From Moritella sp. (GTDB lineage Bacteria > Pseudomonadota > Gammaproteobacteria > Enterobacterales > Moritellaceae), in contig NZ_JABSQR010000018.1 of the NCBI RefSeq assembly GCF_013215705.1, forward strand, positions 46,810 through 110,809: DNA of 64,000 nt, written 5' to 3'. The notes below the pieces were generated by a model. That model ran no database searches. It was not told the DNA's origin and worked only from the letters and a program-made list of their open reading frames with translations. The translations under genes were made by a program, and so were the position numbers. Shown here in pieces: positions 54,202 to 63,398 of this stretch (the stretch's first letter is position 1; every line of letters starts with the position of its first letter).

Positions 54202-57030
54202 TTACTGTGTAGCAATAGTAATATTATTTACTTTAAACATTAATTCATCAGTGTTGCCATTATAGTTATATGAAGTATTACCATACTGACTATCACCTGA
54301 ATTACCATGTAGGTCAGCGATGTTAACTTTAAGATCTGTAATAGCCTGACCTTCCAAAGCTTCCGCAGCGGTATAATCCACGCTATACGATGAATCTAAA
54401 TGTTCAACGTCAAGAGTAATGCTGTAAGCACCAAACTCAATATCAGAAGCATCTATATCAACATCTGCTGTATCTGCTGTATCTGTTGAATATGTTTTGC
54501 CATCAAGTACCATTCTAAAGACAGACGGTTCAGTTGTTGCTGTATAATTAGCTTTAGGGGATATAGCTTCATTAAAGGTTATAACTAACTTCCGAGTGTC
54601 CGTAATATCAGCAGGAACAACATTATCGGTATATCTACCACTGAACACTGCACTTGCAATCATCGGAGGTAAGGCATCACGAACAACAACTTTAGCCGCT
54701 GATGCATCAATACCGTTTGAATCAATCACTAAACCATCAAACGATAATTCTGCACCATGGTTATCGTTTGCAAGCGTAAAGATATTATTTACGTTAAAGG
54801 TAACAAAATCTTGTGCTACAGAGTTATCAACGCCCCCACCGTTACCGTTAGCAGGCACGCCATTAACAATATCAAATGAAGTCAATAAAGTCTCAGTTAA
54901 ACTCGCTACAGCAGTTTGTGTTGGTGCACCTGTTTTCCAGCTTATATTTTCAGAGAAAGCTACTGCAGTTACGATATCGCTTCCTTCCCATGCGGTGAAC
55001 TCACCCTGATCATAGACACTTGCACCTGAAGAGTTAGAAGTCTCATTATCATCAGCCACTAGAGTCTCTAGGTCTAAAATAGCAGGAGCAAGTGTAATGT
55101 ATGGATAACCAAGACTACCAGTAACACCAGATGTTACATTCTGACCACCATCAATTTCCACATTGGAAGCTGAAACACCTGTGACTAGGTTACCAGCAAC
55201 GTCAACAAGGTATGAATTTTGAATAACAGTCGTTGGTGCAACTTTGTCAACAAGCTGTGTTGATGCTGGTACACCTACAACACCAAATACATCCGTTGCA
55301 GTAACCGTCACAATATGCCCTGGTGCAGTGTCACTGATATAAAATACTGTATCATCGCTCTCAATATTAGAAGTAGTAATATTATCTACAGTAGTAGAAG
55401 TAAGAGTTCCATCTTCAGTTCTAATAACAGAACCAACTGAGTCACCCTCTTCATCTGTTACATTAATAAAAGCGAAAGCCGTATTATCAGGGAGGTTAAT
55501 TACAACTCTTGCGGTTGTAGTCACTAATACATTCGATACAGGTCCATCAACACCAGATACTGTCACTAGTTGAGTAGCAAGTGCTTTTAATAACGTTTGA
55601 GTATGACCTGAATTATCATTCAGTTGTTCAATTGAATGAGAATCCGCAACAGTAACAAGCGCCGCATTATGCGTACTCAATTCCGAAAATTCTAGCGTGT
55701 CAGCAAATGTTTGAATTATCGTCAGATCGCCAGCTAGTTCCGCTGAAGCTTCATAACCTGTTAATGTATACTTGATATATTTATCATTAAGCGCTAGTTG
55801 ATCTTTTACATCATTTTCATCAAATGCGTTGCCAGTACCAGAATCATCTTCCACTAATTCATTTTCACTCGCATCCACAAAATCCGCACGTTCAAAGTAC
55901 ACATAAACTTCCTGCCCAGGAAGAATCGCTTGCGCTAAGTTCAACTGGATAGAATTATTTGTGATAATACTCGTTGCAGTTACATATTTACTTGTACCGT
56001 CCGAATTTTTGAAAACGACTTTAATAGTACTCTCGTCTAACCCACCTGCAGTTGTGTTCAAAACACTAACAGATTCAGAAAAATAAAATACTAAGCCGCC
56101 TTTAAGCGCAGTACCATCTTCTCCTTTTGCTAGAACCCCTGCAGATGATGCTTTTTCAATATTAATTACAAACGGATGAATTTCATCTGCAACAACTTCT
56201 CTTGTTACAAAAATCTCACCCCAGTTCGAGACAATTGCTTCTTTCCCCGTAGTTAAAGCTACAATAATGCTTACGTCACCGGTTTCATCTAGTATTGATT
56301 CACCATCAACGCGATAATCTTCAACTAACACATTAAAGCTTGAATTAGCTGGTAAATTTTCAGCCACAAATGCACCGTTTGCATCAGTAGTTACAGCGAA
56401 ATAAGTTGATGCGATATCAGAAAATTCACCATCACCGTCATTATTATTACTTGTTAGACCTTCGTCAACACCAACGAATTCAAGCGTTACTTTTTGATTA
56501 GCAATCGCTTCACCCGTTACACTACTACGTAATGTCGCTTTTACTGACGCCGTTAATTCGGGTAAATATAAGTTTTTTGCTTGAGCCGTAAAACCGTCGA
56601 TATAAACATATTGCAAAGTATCTGAAATAGCTGTTGGCGAAGCTTGAGTGCGACCACCTAAGTGACTCTCAGCAGAAACACTGATCACTAATGGCACTGC
56701 AGCCAATACATTACTATCTGCATTTAACGCTACATTCACCGCAGCAACATCAGAAAATGCATAATAACCTAACGCATCCGTTGTTGTCGTTTGCGTACCG
56801 ATAGACACATTAGCGCCCTCTAGTGGGTTACCATTTGAATCCAGTACCACACCTTGCACATTACCAACCAGTTGCTGGCGTTGTTGCTGCACAAAATTTG
56901 ATTCAGCTTCAACATACTGTTGCTGATTGTAAGTTTCAGCATCATCACAACCAACCATAGGGATAGTGATCGCACCAATTAATGCCGCTTTAACCGCTGT
57001 TGAAAGCAGTGTTTTTTTACTTATTATCAT
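54202..57030 (-). CDS. Large surface lipoprotein with carboxypeptidase-regulatory-like domain
   Basis: A 942-residue exported lipoprotein. The signal ends in a lipobox, TIPMVGC, so Cys28 would be acylated and Asp at +2 and +3 follows. Residues 55-100 are a carboxypeptidase regulatory-like beta sandwich (GVVLDSNGNPLEGANVSIGTQ), a second such domain lies near 165-250, and Ig-like segments follow to the end. It is acidic and beta-rich, with no catalytic motif seen. It is probably anchored at the outer membrane or exposed outside. I cannot name a partner. AAAGGA precedes the ATG. Confidence 0.72.
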   Translation of the reverse strand: MIISKKTLLSTAVKAALIGAITIPMVGCDDAETYNQQQYVEAESNFVQQQRQQLVGNVQGVVLDSNGNPLEGANVSIGTQTTTTDALGYYAFSDVAAVNVALNADSNVLAAVPLVISVSAESHLGGRTQASPTAISDTLQYVYIDGFTAQAKNLYLPELTASVKATLRSSVTGEAIANQKVTLEFVGVDEGLTSNNNDGDGEFSDIASTYFAVTTDANGAFVAENLPANSSFNVLVEDYRVDGESILDETGDVSIIVALTTGKEAIVSNWGEIFVTREVVADEIHPFVINIEKASSAGVLAKGEDGTALKGGLVFYFSESVSVLNTTAGGLDESTIKVVFKNSDGTSKYVTATSIITNNSIQLNLAQAILPGQEVYVYFERADFVDASENELVEDDSGTGNAFDENDVKDQLALNDKYIKYTLTGYEASAELAGDLTIIQTFADTLEFSELSTHNAALVTVADSHSIEQLNDNSGHTQTLLKALATQLVTVSGVDGPVSNVLVTTTARVVINLPDNTAFAFINVTDEEGDSVGSVIRTEDGTLTSTTVDNITTSNIESDDTVFYISDTAPGHIVTVTATDVFGVVGVPASTQLVDKVAPTTVIQNSYLVDVAGNLVTGVSASNVEIDGGQNVTSGVTGSLGYPYITLAPAILDLETLVADDNETSNSSGASVYDQGEFTAWEGSDIVTAVAFSENISWKTGAPTQTAVASLTETLLTSFDIVNGVPANGNGGGVDNSVAQDFVTFNVNNIFTLANDNHGAELSFDGLVIDSNGIDASAAKVVVRDALPPMIASAVFSGRYTDNVVPADITDTRKLVITFNEAISPKANYTATTEPSVFRMVLDGKTYSTDTADTADVDIDASDIEFGAYSITLDVEHLDSSYSVDYTAAEALEGQAITDLKVNIADLHGNSGDSQYGNTSYNYNGNTDELMFKVNNITIATQ

Positions 57031-57509
57031 CGTTTCATTCCTTTAAAACAATTAATCAAGATTGATATTTTTCGGTAATTTAAAGCGTTATTCTGAAGAA
57101 ATAACGAATTTGATCAATATGAAAAAATGTTGAAAATAAATTGATGAAAAGTGCTAATAACATGAGTCTAAAGATAATTTAATTAAACGTTTACAACCAA
57201 GTGACCATGATAAACAGGTTGTTTAAGCCTAACTAAGCTGTTGATTGAAACAATACCAGTTAGTAACAGGTTGTCACATAAACCCTAGGGTTAATTATTT
57301 TTAATGAGTGATTAACTATGAATGCTCCCAGACGTTATCCGAAAAGGTAATAACCCTCACTCATAAGCATGAAACTCCATACTTAGCTCATGATAAAGTT
57401 ACCTACTCTCAGCAATTGAGCTGCAGCAATATAAAATAAATTTAATACAACGCGCATCACAGTAAACGCTAAGATAAAGCTGTTTTATTAGACATAGACG
57501 GGATTTATT
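57031..57509. other. 479-bp gap between divergent surface protein genes
   Basis: Holds the control regions of the lipoprotein and beta-barrel genes. An inverted repeat CGTTATT-N7-AATAACG lies at 57086-57106, about 56 bp before the lipoprotein ATG. A TATAAA stands near 57431. Nothing else is clear. Confidence 0.5.
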
Positions 57510-58106
57510 GTGAAAAGATATCTAATCGGTTTGCTTATATTGAGTTTTCCACTAAGTGGCATTAGTGCTGAGCAAGTAAAAAGTAGCATTGCAGCTGAAC
57601 AAATAGAAAATAAAATCAGCCAAAATTATTATTCACTCGGTGTTAGCTACCTAGACCCTGTCGCATTAAATGCATCTTTTGCGACGACTGGCGGTTATAT
57701 ACTGTTGGGGCATCAATTTGCGCCTACATGGTTAGATAACAGTGATTTTTCCATTGCGGCAGAAAGTAAATTGTCTTTTGGTTTAAAGGGCGAGCAACAC
57801 ATTGATGATTATAACAGTGGTTATGTCATCAGAGAGGGTAAATTAACTTACGCAGCCTCACTGGTTATTAAGCTAAATTATGCGATTAACGATACCTTCA
57901 CTGTATATGCAACGTCAGGTATTGACCATTTCGCTTGGCAATATCAACTCCAAGATCAAAATTCTGTCTATAACAATATGACGTTTGAAGATAGTAATAC
58001 TGCGGTGGCTTGGGGATTTGGCTTAGACTATCAGTTTACCGATATTGCGATCACCACTGAAGCTAATGCATTAGGATTTAATTTGGGGCTACGAAAAACA
58101 TTTTAA
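57510..58106 (+). CDS. Small outer-membrane beta-barrel protein
   Basis: A 198-residue protein starting with GTG. Residues 1-20 are a signal peptide (LLILSFPLSGISA). The rest shows alternating amphipathic strands (YYSLGVSYLDP, GGYILLGHQF, LSFGLKGEQ, GFGLDYQF) and ends in LGLRKTF; the C-terminal Phe is the outer-membrane insertion mark. This fits an eight-stranded OmpA/OmpX-like barrel. Function unknown. It is divergent from the large lipoprotein gene. Confidence 0.75.
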   Translation: MKRYLIGLLILSFPLSGISAEQVKSSIAAEQIENKISQNYYSLGVSYLDPVALNASFATTGGYILLGHQFAPTWLDNSDFSIAAESKLSFGLKGEQHIDDYNSGYVIREGKLTYAASLVIKLNYAINDTFTVYATSGIDHFAWQYQLQDQNSVYNNMTFEDSNTAVAWGFGLDYQFTDIAITTEANALGFNLGLRKTF

Positions 58107-58139
58107 TCAGAGATAACCTGAGGCTATCTCTGATTATGA

Positions 58140-59282
58140 TTATTTTCCTAACTGTTTCTCGACTGACTTAGCATAACCAGCAAGCACAGTGGCATGTAAC
58201 GTGGCCGGTATTGCTTGCAAGTGTGCAGCAAATTTAGCCCGTTGCTCTGCAGACACGCTACTTGCCGCTTGTTTATATGCCGCAGTTGCATATAATTGCT
58301 CAGCAGCTAATAAATTAGTCGCATGCAGGTAGTAATTCGTATCTATCGTTTGATCGATACGCTCAGCCAATTCATTCGCATCAGCAATATCATCGACAAT
58401 GACATCACCAAAAGTAATATTAACGTGACCTTTAAAACCGTTAATACCTTGCACGATACTGTCGATGTCTTCAAATTCAGCTTTATTATACTCACCAGCT
58501 GTTGCTAATTGACAAAGCTCATTGGCTTTCGCCGCATCGTTTGGATCGTATTCATAAGAGATAGTCACGGGCACGATATTTAATGATTTCATGTATTCTG
58601 GAAAGCTGATTTTCTGGCCCTTACCATGCATATACATCATTTTTAAAATCGCAGGATCCGTTTGGTCATTGCCATCTTTAGCACGACCTTCTTTTTGAGC
58701 AATCCAAATCGACTGTTGCTCCGTTTGTATTGAATGCGCAATATAACCCGATAATGACTTAAATGCGGCCATCATTTCACGTACACCCTTGACTGAACGT
58801 TTGACGATGAAACTTTTATTTAAGCGCATCAAGTCGGATACAAATGGCTTTTTCAATAAATTATCACCAATCGCAATACGCACAGTATCAAAACCATGGT
58901 GATGCAAAGCCCAGTTTAAAAATGCCGGATCCATGGCAATATCACGGTGATTAGAAATGAATAAATAATTCTTATCTTTATCCAACTTCTCGGTACCATT
59001 AAAGGTAACCTGAGTGGTGGTGTTCGCAATCATTTTTTGCATATAAGCGATCACTTCGTGCTGTATTTCACTCACACTGGTGATGTTGCGACATTTACGG
59101 CGCAGAGCCATGCGGATCATTGGGAATATCACCCAGCTAAAATGCTTGATCAAGCGCGGAAACTGGAAATGCGCGATCGCAGTAATAAATTCGTTATCGT
59201 TAACTAAGCGTTCAACAACACTTGCTATTTCGTCATCATTAAAAGGACGAATATCATCATATAAACCCACGGCTGTTGCCAT
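58140..59282 (-). CDS. 1-acylglycerol-3-phosphate acyltransferase-like protein
   Basis: About 380 residues; ATG 59282 has GAGGT 6 bp upstream. The acyltransferase domain (about 90-300) has the catalytic NHxxxxD motif in SNHRDIAMDP and the substrate motif EGR in QKEGRAKDG. The N-terminal 90 residues and C-terminal 80 residues are helical extensions. It probably acylates a lysophospholipid or similar lipid at the membrane; the specific substrate cannot be told. Convergent with the beta-barrel gene, 33 bp between stops. Confidence 0.8.
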   Translation of the reverse strand: MATAVGLYDDIRPFNDDEIASVVERLVNDNEFITAIAHFQFPRLIKHFSWVIFPMIRMALRRKCRNITSVSEIQHEVIAYMQKMIANTTTQVTFNGTEKLDKDKNYLFISNHRDIAMDPAFLNWALHHHGFDTVRIAIGDNLLKKPFVSDLMRLNKSFIVKRSVKGVREMMAAFKSLSGYIAHSIQTEQQSIWIAQKEGRAKDGNDQTDPAILKMMYMHGKGQKISFPEYMKSLNIVPVTISYEYDPNDAAKANELCQLATAGEYNKAEFEDIDSIVQGINGFKGHVNITFGDVIVDDIADANELAERIDQTIDTNYYLHATNLLAAEQLYATAAYKQAASSVSAEQRAKFAAHLQAIPATLHATVLAGYAKSVEKQLGK

Positions 59283-59374
59283 TCGGCACCTCAATTGCGT
59301 GTAAATTAAAAACGTAAAATTTCAAACCTGGCGATTATACCTTAAACTACGAATACATTACTGTACTAAAACAA

Positions 59375-59421
59375 AAAGGCGCTAAACTTTACACTTATAG
59401 GTGAGTAAGTTTAGCGCCTTT
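59375..59421. terminator. Terminator of yhhQ
   Basis: A 15-bp perfect stem (AAAGGCGCTAAACTT and complement) with T5 on the minus strand, 31 bp after the yhhQ stop. Confidence 0.88.
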
Positions 59422-59451
59422 CGCCCTCGAGCAAAACTAAGTTACATTAAC

Positions 59452-60123
59452 TCAATTTTGCAGCGGAGCATTTGCTGTTATATTCGCTTCGAATGTAATA
59501 ACACGTGCCAGTTTGGTTAATAACACACCATAAAGTGGTAAGAATATTATCAAACTGATCAGCAGTTTAAACCCATAATCAACCGTCGCAATTTCAACCC
59601 AGTTAGCCGCCATAAACGGATCGGCACTTTGATAAAATGCCACGGCGAAGAAAATGATAGTATCAATTAGATTACCAAATACCGTTGATAATACTGGTGC
59701 AACCCACCATTTTTTTAATTGTCTTAAACGATTAAAAACAACAATATCCAGCGCCTGTCCGAATAAATAAGCCAAAAAGCTTGCCAGCGCAATACGGCCA
59801 ACAAAACTATTAAACTCGCTTAAACCAGCGAACCCCTGATAACTACCTTCAAAGAACACCACAGATAACGCATACGAGACCAACAATGCCGGTAGCATAA
59901 CTTGCGCAATAATGCGTTTCGCCATGCCAGCACCAAATACTCGAATAGTCAGATCGGTCGCTAAAAAGATAAACGGAAAAGTAAATGCTCCCCACGTGGT
60001 GTGGAAACCAAATATATTGATTGGCAGTTGGACTAGATAGTTGCTCGCTGTGATCACTAAAATATGAAAACAAGAGAGACAGATCAACGCTTGACGCGTC
60101 TGCATTGCAGTTAATTCACGCAT
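59452..60123 (-). CDS. yhhQ: Queuosine precursor transporter YhhQ
   Basis: A 223-residue inner-membrane transporter for queuosine precursors (preQ0/preQ1). The segments ITASNYLVQLP, FGFHTTWGAFTFPFIFLATDL and LPLYGVLL are almost the same as in E. coli YhhQ. Six to seven helices. An AAAAAGG ribosome site 6 bp before the ATG lies inside a preQ1-I-like aptamer, so translation is probably shut off when preQ1 is plentiful. It is the last host gene before the prophage. Confidence 0.95.
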   Translation of the reverse strand: MRELTAMQTRQALICLSCFHILVITASNYLVQLPINIFGFHTTWGAFTFPFIFLATDLTIRVFGAGMAKRIIAQVMLPALLVSYALSVVFFEGSYQGFAGLSEFNSFVGRIALASFLAYLFGQALDIVVFNRLRQLKKWWVAPVLSTVFGNLIDTIIFFAVAFYQSADPFMAANWVEIATVDYGFKLLISLIIFLPLYGVLLTKLARVITFEANITANAPLQN

Positions 60124-60129
60124 AATAAA

Positions 60130-60166
60130 CCTTTTTAGTTAAATTCATGGGGTTAGGGAACCCATG
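60130..60166 (-). promoter_or_regulatory. preQ1-I-like riboswitch in the yhhQ leader
   Basis: Stem CATGGG/CCCATG (60161-60166 and 60146-60151), loop TTCCCTAAC with the TAACCCC segment as in the Thermoanaerobacter tengcongensis aptamer, then an A-rich tail ending AAAAAGG. The tail AGG can pair with CCU in the loop, forming the H-type pseudoknot and covering the ribosome site. The gene below is a known preQ1-I target. Confidence 0.72.
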
Positions 60167-60209
60167 CAAATTGTATCCGCCTTTTTCAAGTGAAAGGAGG
60201 CGGACGGGC

Positions 60210-60238
60210 ATTATACAAAAGCTGACCTTCAATTCAAT
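60210..60238 (-). promoter_or_regulatory. Promoter of yhhQ
   Basis: TTGAAT-N16-TATAAT on the minus strand (TATAAT at 60210-60215), giving a leader of about 80 nt that holds a first hairpin (TCCGCCT/AGGCGGA) and then the preQ1-like aptamer. Confidence 0.62.
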
Positions 60239-60259
60239 AAAATTATATTTCAGATATAA

Positions 60260-60295
60260 AAAAAGCCATTAAATAGCGTTATTCAATGGCTTTTT
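60260..60295. terminator. Terminator at the end of the prophage operon
   Basis: AAAAAGCCATT and AATGGCTTTTT, 11-bp perfect arms around 14 nt, with runs for both directions; 4 bp after the stop of the last phage gene. Confidence 0.88.
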
Positions 60296-60298
60296 GTT

Positions 60299-60484
60299 TT
60301 ATTTAGCTTTTGTCTGTGCGCGTTCTTGTTCCCATTCCACTTTATCAATGCGTTTATCATGCGCGGTTAAGGTGTTTTGAATACCTTTGCTTACTTTGAC
60401 TAATTGCCAGCCTACCCAACAAGTAAAAACGACAATCGGATTAATGCCGAGGCTGTTTAGCAGGGAAATAGCAGGAAAATCCAT
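60299..60484 (-). CDS. Small phage membrane protein
   Basis: 61 residues: one hydrophobic helix (GINPIVVFTCWVGWQLVKV, about residues 13-31) then a charged helical tail (DKRIDKVEWEQERAQTKAK). The pattern of one helix and a charged coiled-coil tail suits a spanin, holin partner or pinholin, but no family is certain. Its ATG overlaps the stop of the holin-like gene (TAATG). Last gene of the phage operon. Confidence 0.55.
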   Translation of the reverse strand: MDFPAISLLNSLGINPIVVFTCWVGWQLVKVSKGIQNTLTAHDKRIDKVEWEQERAQTKAK

Positions 60485-60894
60485 TACAGCACCGCCCGTT
60501 TATTTACCCATTGTTCCATGGCCGTGCGTAACATCCGTCTAAATCCAAAGGTGTCGATATAAACCATCGCCAAGCCATACCAGTAATATTCCGGTACTTT
60601 ATCCAATGAATCAAAACCCAAAGACACGTAATTGGCATAATCAGGAATGAAACACAGAATTAACGGCGCAGTGGTCAGTAATAATAAATATTCATCTTTC
60701 CAGCCACGTCCATTAAGACTAATTTCATCCAGCTTGGCCGCGTTCGTGTCACCTTGCGCGACTCGTTTTGCTTTTGCCTCAGAAATAGCAGCTTTTAATA
60801 CGCCGTCTTGTTTAATTTCATCGGCCTTATTTTTACGTACTGCATTGAACGCACTAAACCCGCCAGTCACTAAGGCTGTTAATAATGTAAACAT
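60484..60894 (-). CDS. Holin-like protein (3TM superfamily)
   Basis: 136 residues from ATG 60894, which overlaps the stop of the 32-codon gene. N-terminal hydrophobic segment, a charged middle (NAVRKNKADEIKQ...), then two helices near YLLLLTTAPLILCFIP and YYWYGLAMVYIDTFGFR; the final GFR pattern recalls the GTA/3TM holin group. It would form the lesion that frees the lysis enzyme. Neighbour to a lysis-type protein. Confidence 0.65.
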   Translation of the reverse strand: MFTLLTALVTGGFSAFNAVRKNKADEIKQDGVLKAAISEAKAKRVAQGDTNAAKLDEISLNGRGWKDEYLLLLTTAPLILCFIPDYANYVSLGFDSLDKVPEYYWYGLAMVYIDTFGFRRMLRTAMEQWVNKRAVL

Positions 60895-60992
60895 TATAAA
60901 AGTCCCCACTGCTTAAGATATTTAATTGAATAAGCGGCAGCTACGCCGCCCACAATTGTTATCGCTATATTTTTATAGTCAGTCTTGGTCAT
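60894..60992 (-). CDS. 32-residue phage membrane peptide
   Basis: Encodes a basic start (MTKTDYKN) and one helix (IAITIVGGVAAAYSIKYL). It is too short for routine gene calls, but it fills the gap exactly: its ATG overlaps the stop of the 60989 gene (ATGA) and its stop overlaps the ATG of the holin-like gene (TAATG). Confidence 0.7.
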   Translation of the reverse strand: MTKTDYKNIAITIVGGVAAAYSIKYLKQWGLL

Positions 60993-61456
60993 GCCATCGC
61001 TACCCCTTTTTGCGCCATGGTTAAGCCGTAGTATTTACCGACTTCCATGCGTGACATAGCGTGAATAACTTTAGCTAATTCAGCATCATCATTAACGTTA
61101 ACAACTTGGCTTTGCGCAATGCCCGTCCAATCGCTGACATTTTTCGCATACAGGTTAGTATCGTTTTCATGGCTTGGGGCAAAGCGATTAATCATTTGCT
61201 CAAGCGTAGTGAAACCCTGTCGAGCATAAGAGCGCAGCACTTTCGCCGCGGCTCTAAAACCGTAAGCGGGATTTTTAAAACGGGCGAATCGTTCGCCGTT
61301 ATTACTTAACTGGCCGTTCCAATCATTGCGCTTGTTATATTCAATATTAAGCGGGTTATTGTTTTTTACGCCAAGCGGTAAAGTTGCTTTATAGGTCATG
61401 TAGCTAAGTCCCCCAATTAAACAGATGCTTGCGACAATGATGGTTTTGTTGGCCAT
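60989..61456 (-). CDS. Phage virion/lysis protein, membrane-anchored
   Basis: 155 residues: an N-terminal helix (residues 4-22) then a soluble domain with GVKNNNPLNIEYN and FARFKNPAYGFRAAAKVLRSY, a pattern found in so-called structural protein P5 or lysozyme-like virion proteins of prophages. The NNPxNIE start of the domain is typical of this group. Probably a wall-degrading or virion-membrane protein. It overlaps the preceding gene by 40 bp. Confidence 0.65.
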   Translation of the reverse strand: MANKTIIVASICLIGGLSYMTYKATLPLGVKNNNPLNIEYNKRNDWNGQLSNNGERFARFKNPAYGFRAAAKVLRSYARQGFTTLEQMINRFAPSHENDTNLYAKNVSDWTGIAQSQVVNVNDDAELAKVIHAMSRMEVGKYYGLTMAQKGVAMA

Positions 61457-61737
61457 ACCACGTCCTGTGCATCGTTAAAAGTTTGTGGAATATCGCGCAG
61501 TGCTTGGCGGTATTGGCGAAATGGTGTCACATCAACACTTTTATCTTCTGCCGCATTAATAAGGTCGTCTGCAGATTTTAAAAGAGGCTCACGCGCTTGT
61601 CGTACTTCAGTGAAATCAGAGAATTTCAATGTCACATCACTTTCACTGACATCATCAAGTAACATACTCACAGCTTCTGAAATTGAAATTAAGCCACCCA
61701 CAACAGCAATTTGTTTATTACCAACTAATACAATCAT
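61417..61737 (-). CDS. Phage protein with VVWPTKP tail motif
   Basis: 106 residues from ATG 61737 (TTGGAG 9 bp upstream). The end RQYRQALRDIPQTF...DVVWPTKP resembles the C-terminus of small phage tail-fibre or spike chaperones; the first half is a beta-rich fold with VGNKQIAVVGG. It lies directly after the putative spike gene, as such chaperones usually do. Confidence 0.58.
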   Translation of the reverse strand: MIVLVGNKQIAVVGGLISISEAVSMLLDDVSESDVTLKFSDFTEVRQAREPLLKSADDLINAAEDKSVDVTPFRQYRQALRDIPQTFNDAQDVVWPTKPSLSQASV

Positions 61738-61739
61738 GA

Positions 61740-62528
61740 TTATGCTCTCCAACTTTTATCTAACTCAGGGAATACACCCCAACGGTCAAAATCAACAACG
61801 CCATTAACCACGCCATAAAGACAAATTAAGAATTCACCTTCATCATTAGGGATAGAGTTATCGCCTAAATTAATTGAACCATGACCAATTCCACCGCTAA
61901 GGTTTCCCGCTCTAGACGTCGCTTTAGCTTGAGCGCCTCTCGTTTCCCATCCGTTGCCATGACTGATTTGACTTGCCCATCCGGTTAATGAACCTGAAAT
62001 AACTTTAACAATCGCCGCACCCGTCATCGCACCTTGATGATTACCACGTGCAAAAAAATTATCTAAGCGACTAGGATGGGTATTTGCAGAGCGTCTAAAC
62101 TTAACGCGCAGTATGGTAAACGAACTATTCACATAGCTATTACCAATAACATTTGCTCTAAAATCAGCTGCAATACCTTTGCCCGTAAAATCAGTATCAT
62201 TTCCACTGCCGGCATAAATAATCGCCTCTTTAGTAACGGTCAGTTCTTCACAATAAAGTGTTCTCATGCCGAGAATTGAAGAATCGTTAACGACTTCGAG
62301 TCTTTGATTACGCGTTAAAAGCACATGTGGTAATTCACCGTGTACGTCATTTAAAACACTGCTAACACGGCCATATTGAGCAGTGATAAAATTATCCAAT
62401 GTAGTTTTACTGGTATTAACCAAGGTATCAAAGGTTGTTTGCATCGCTCGGATTGCGCCGCCTTTGATGCTGTCTAATAAGTCCTGGGCTTTTATAACCA
62501 ACTGCCCAATGGCTTGGAAATTATCCAT
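61740..62528 (-). CDS. Putative phage spike or receptor-binding protein
   Basis: 262 residues. A helical N-terminus (IGQLVIKAQDLLDSIKG, about 7-60) leads to a Gly/Asn/Ser-rich beta domain with HGNGWETRGAQAKATSRAGNLSGGIGHGS, as in spike or fibre tips. No homologue is recalled with certainty. Followed by a chaperone-like gene. It overlaps the preceding gene by 8 bp. Confidence 0.45.
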   Translation of the reverse strand: MDNFQAIGQLVIKAQDLLDSIKGGAIRAMQTTFDTLVNTSKTTLDNFITAQYGRVSSVLNDVHGELPHVLLTRNQRLEVVNDSSILGMRTLYCEELTVTKEAIIYAGSGNDTDFTGKGIAADFRANVIGNSYVNSSFTILRVKFRRSANTHPSRLDNFFARGNHQGAMTGAAIVKVISGSLTGWASQISHGNGWETRGAQAKATSRAGNLSGGIGHGSINLGDNSIPNDEGEFLICLYGVVNGVVDFDRWGVFPELDKSWRA

Positions 62529-62796
62529 TGTTTAAATGTTCCTTAATTTCGTTACAAATTGGGGTTAACCGTGGCAGCGTATTGGCTGCGACTGAATCGG
62601 CTAATCCGTGCAAATCGTCATCTGAATTAATAGCCTGATGTTGCAATGAGATAACCGCAGTAGTCAGGGCTATCTGATTGCTGTAAACGCCCTGCATCAT
62701 TTGCAGTGCGTTTACTTCATCGGGCTGTAAGTTTTTTAAATGTTCCGTAAGTGGGTCAAAGGTAATGACCGTTCTACGGGGTAACATTTGACTCAT
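62521..62796 (-). CDS. Phage protein of unknown function
   Basis: 91 residues, helical, acidic: HLKNLQPDEVNALQMMQGVYSNQ and a Val/Ser/Ala-rich end. No family recognised. ATGA overlap with the upstream gene and 8-bp overlap with the downstream gene place it in the virion operon. Confidence 0.55.
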   Translation of the reverse strand: MSQMLPRRTVITFDPLTEHLKNLQPDEVNALQMMQGVYSNQIALTTAVISLQHQAINSDDDLHGLADSVAANTLPRLTPICNEIKEHLNNG

Positions 62797-63398
62797 CGGT
62801 GTATCTCCAATAGCGCAATTTTTAACACCGTATTACTGTTGTTATATGCCCACAATTCACCACCGCCCGTGATAGTCATTCCCGCAGGGGCTTTTCTGTC
62901 CCCTAACACAGGTAAACCCGCCACCGCTGATACATCTTTATCACCTAGCATTGCTTCGGTTTCTGCATCGCTGATATTTTGGATAATGGCCTCAAGTCGC
63001 ACGACTGAGGCATTAAACAAACGGGTCTTACTGTTCGGTTGAATTTCTATATGAGGGCGGCTAATAAAACGTTGTGCAATTTCAGTTCTGGTATTAACCA
63101 CAGCTCTAATTTCACTAATCGCCATGCTCTCTGCAAACTTCACTTTTGCAGGTGGCGTAGTAATAATTTTATGTTTAGCCAATTGAATGACGGCATTAAT
63201 AACGGCTGTATGTGGATTAGATATTTCCAGTTCTTTAAAACTGGATATATCTAAGGTATCCCCCGCATCAACACGGATACGCTCACCGTTATCACTGCGA
63301 ATATATAAATATTCTTGTGATTCACGCACAATCAGCCATTTGGCCGAACTAACGGCAAAGCGTTTAGTTCCACTGGGTTGTAAGGTTAGCTTTTTCAT
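62793..63398 (-). CDS. Phage virion protein, beta-rich
   Basis: 201 residues, beta-rich: TLQPSGTKRFAVSSAKWLIV, YLYIRSDNGERIRVDAGDTLD, MTITGGGELWAYNNS. The strand pattern near each end suits jelly-roll or capsid-vertex proteins of tailless phages, but this is only pattern resemblance. ATGA overlaps at both ends. Confidence 0.5.
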   Translation of the reverse strand: MKKLTLQPSGTKRFAVSSAKWLIVRESQEYLYIRSDNGERIRVDAGDTLDISSFKELEISNPHTAVINAVIQLAKHKIITTPPAKVKFAESMAISEIRAVVNTRTEIAQRFISRPHIEIQPNSKTRLFNASVVRLEAIIQNISDAETEAMLGDKDVSAVAGLPVLGDRKAPAGMTITGGGELWAYNNSNTVLKIALLEIHR

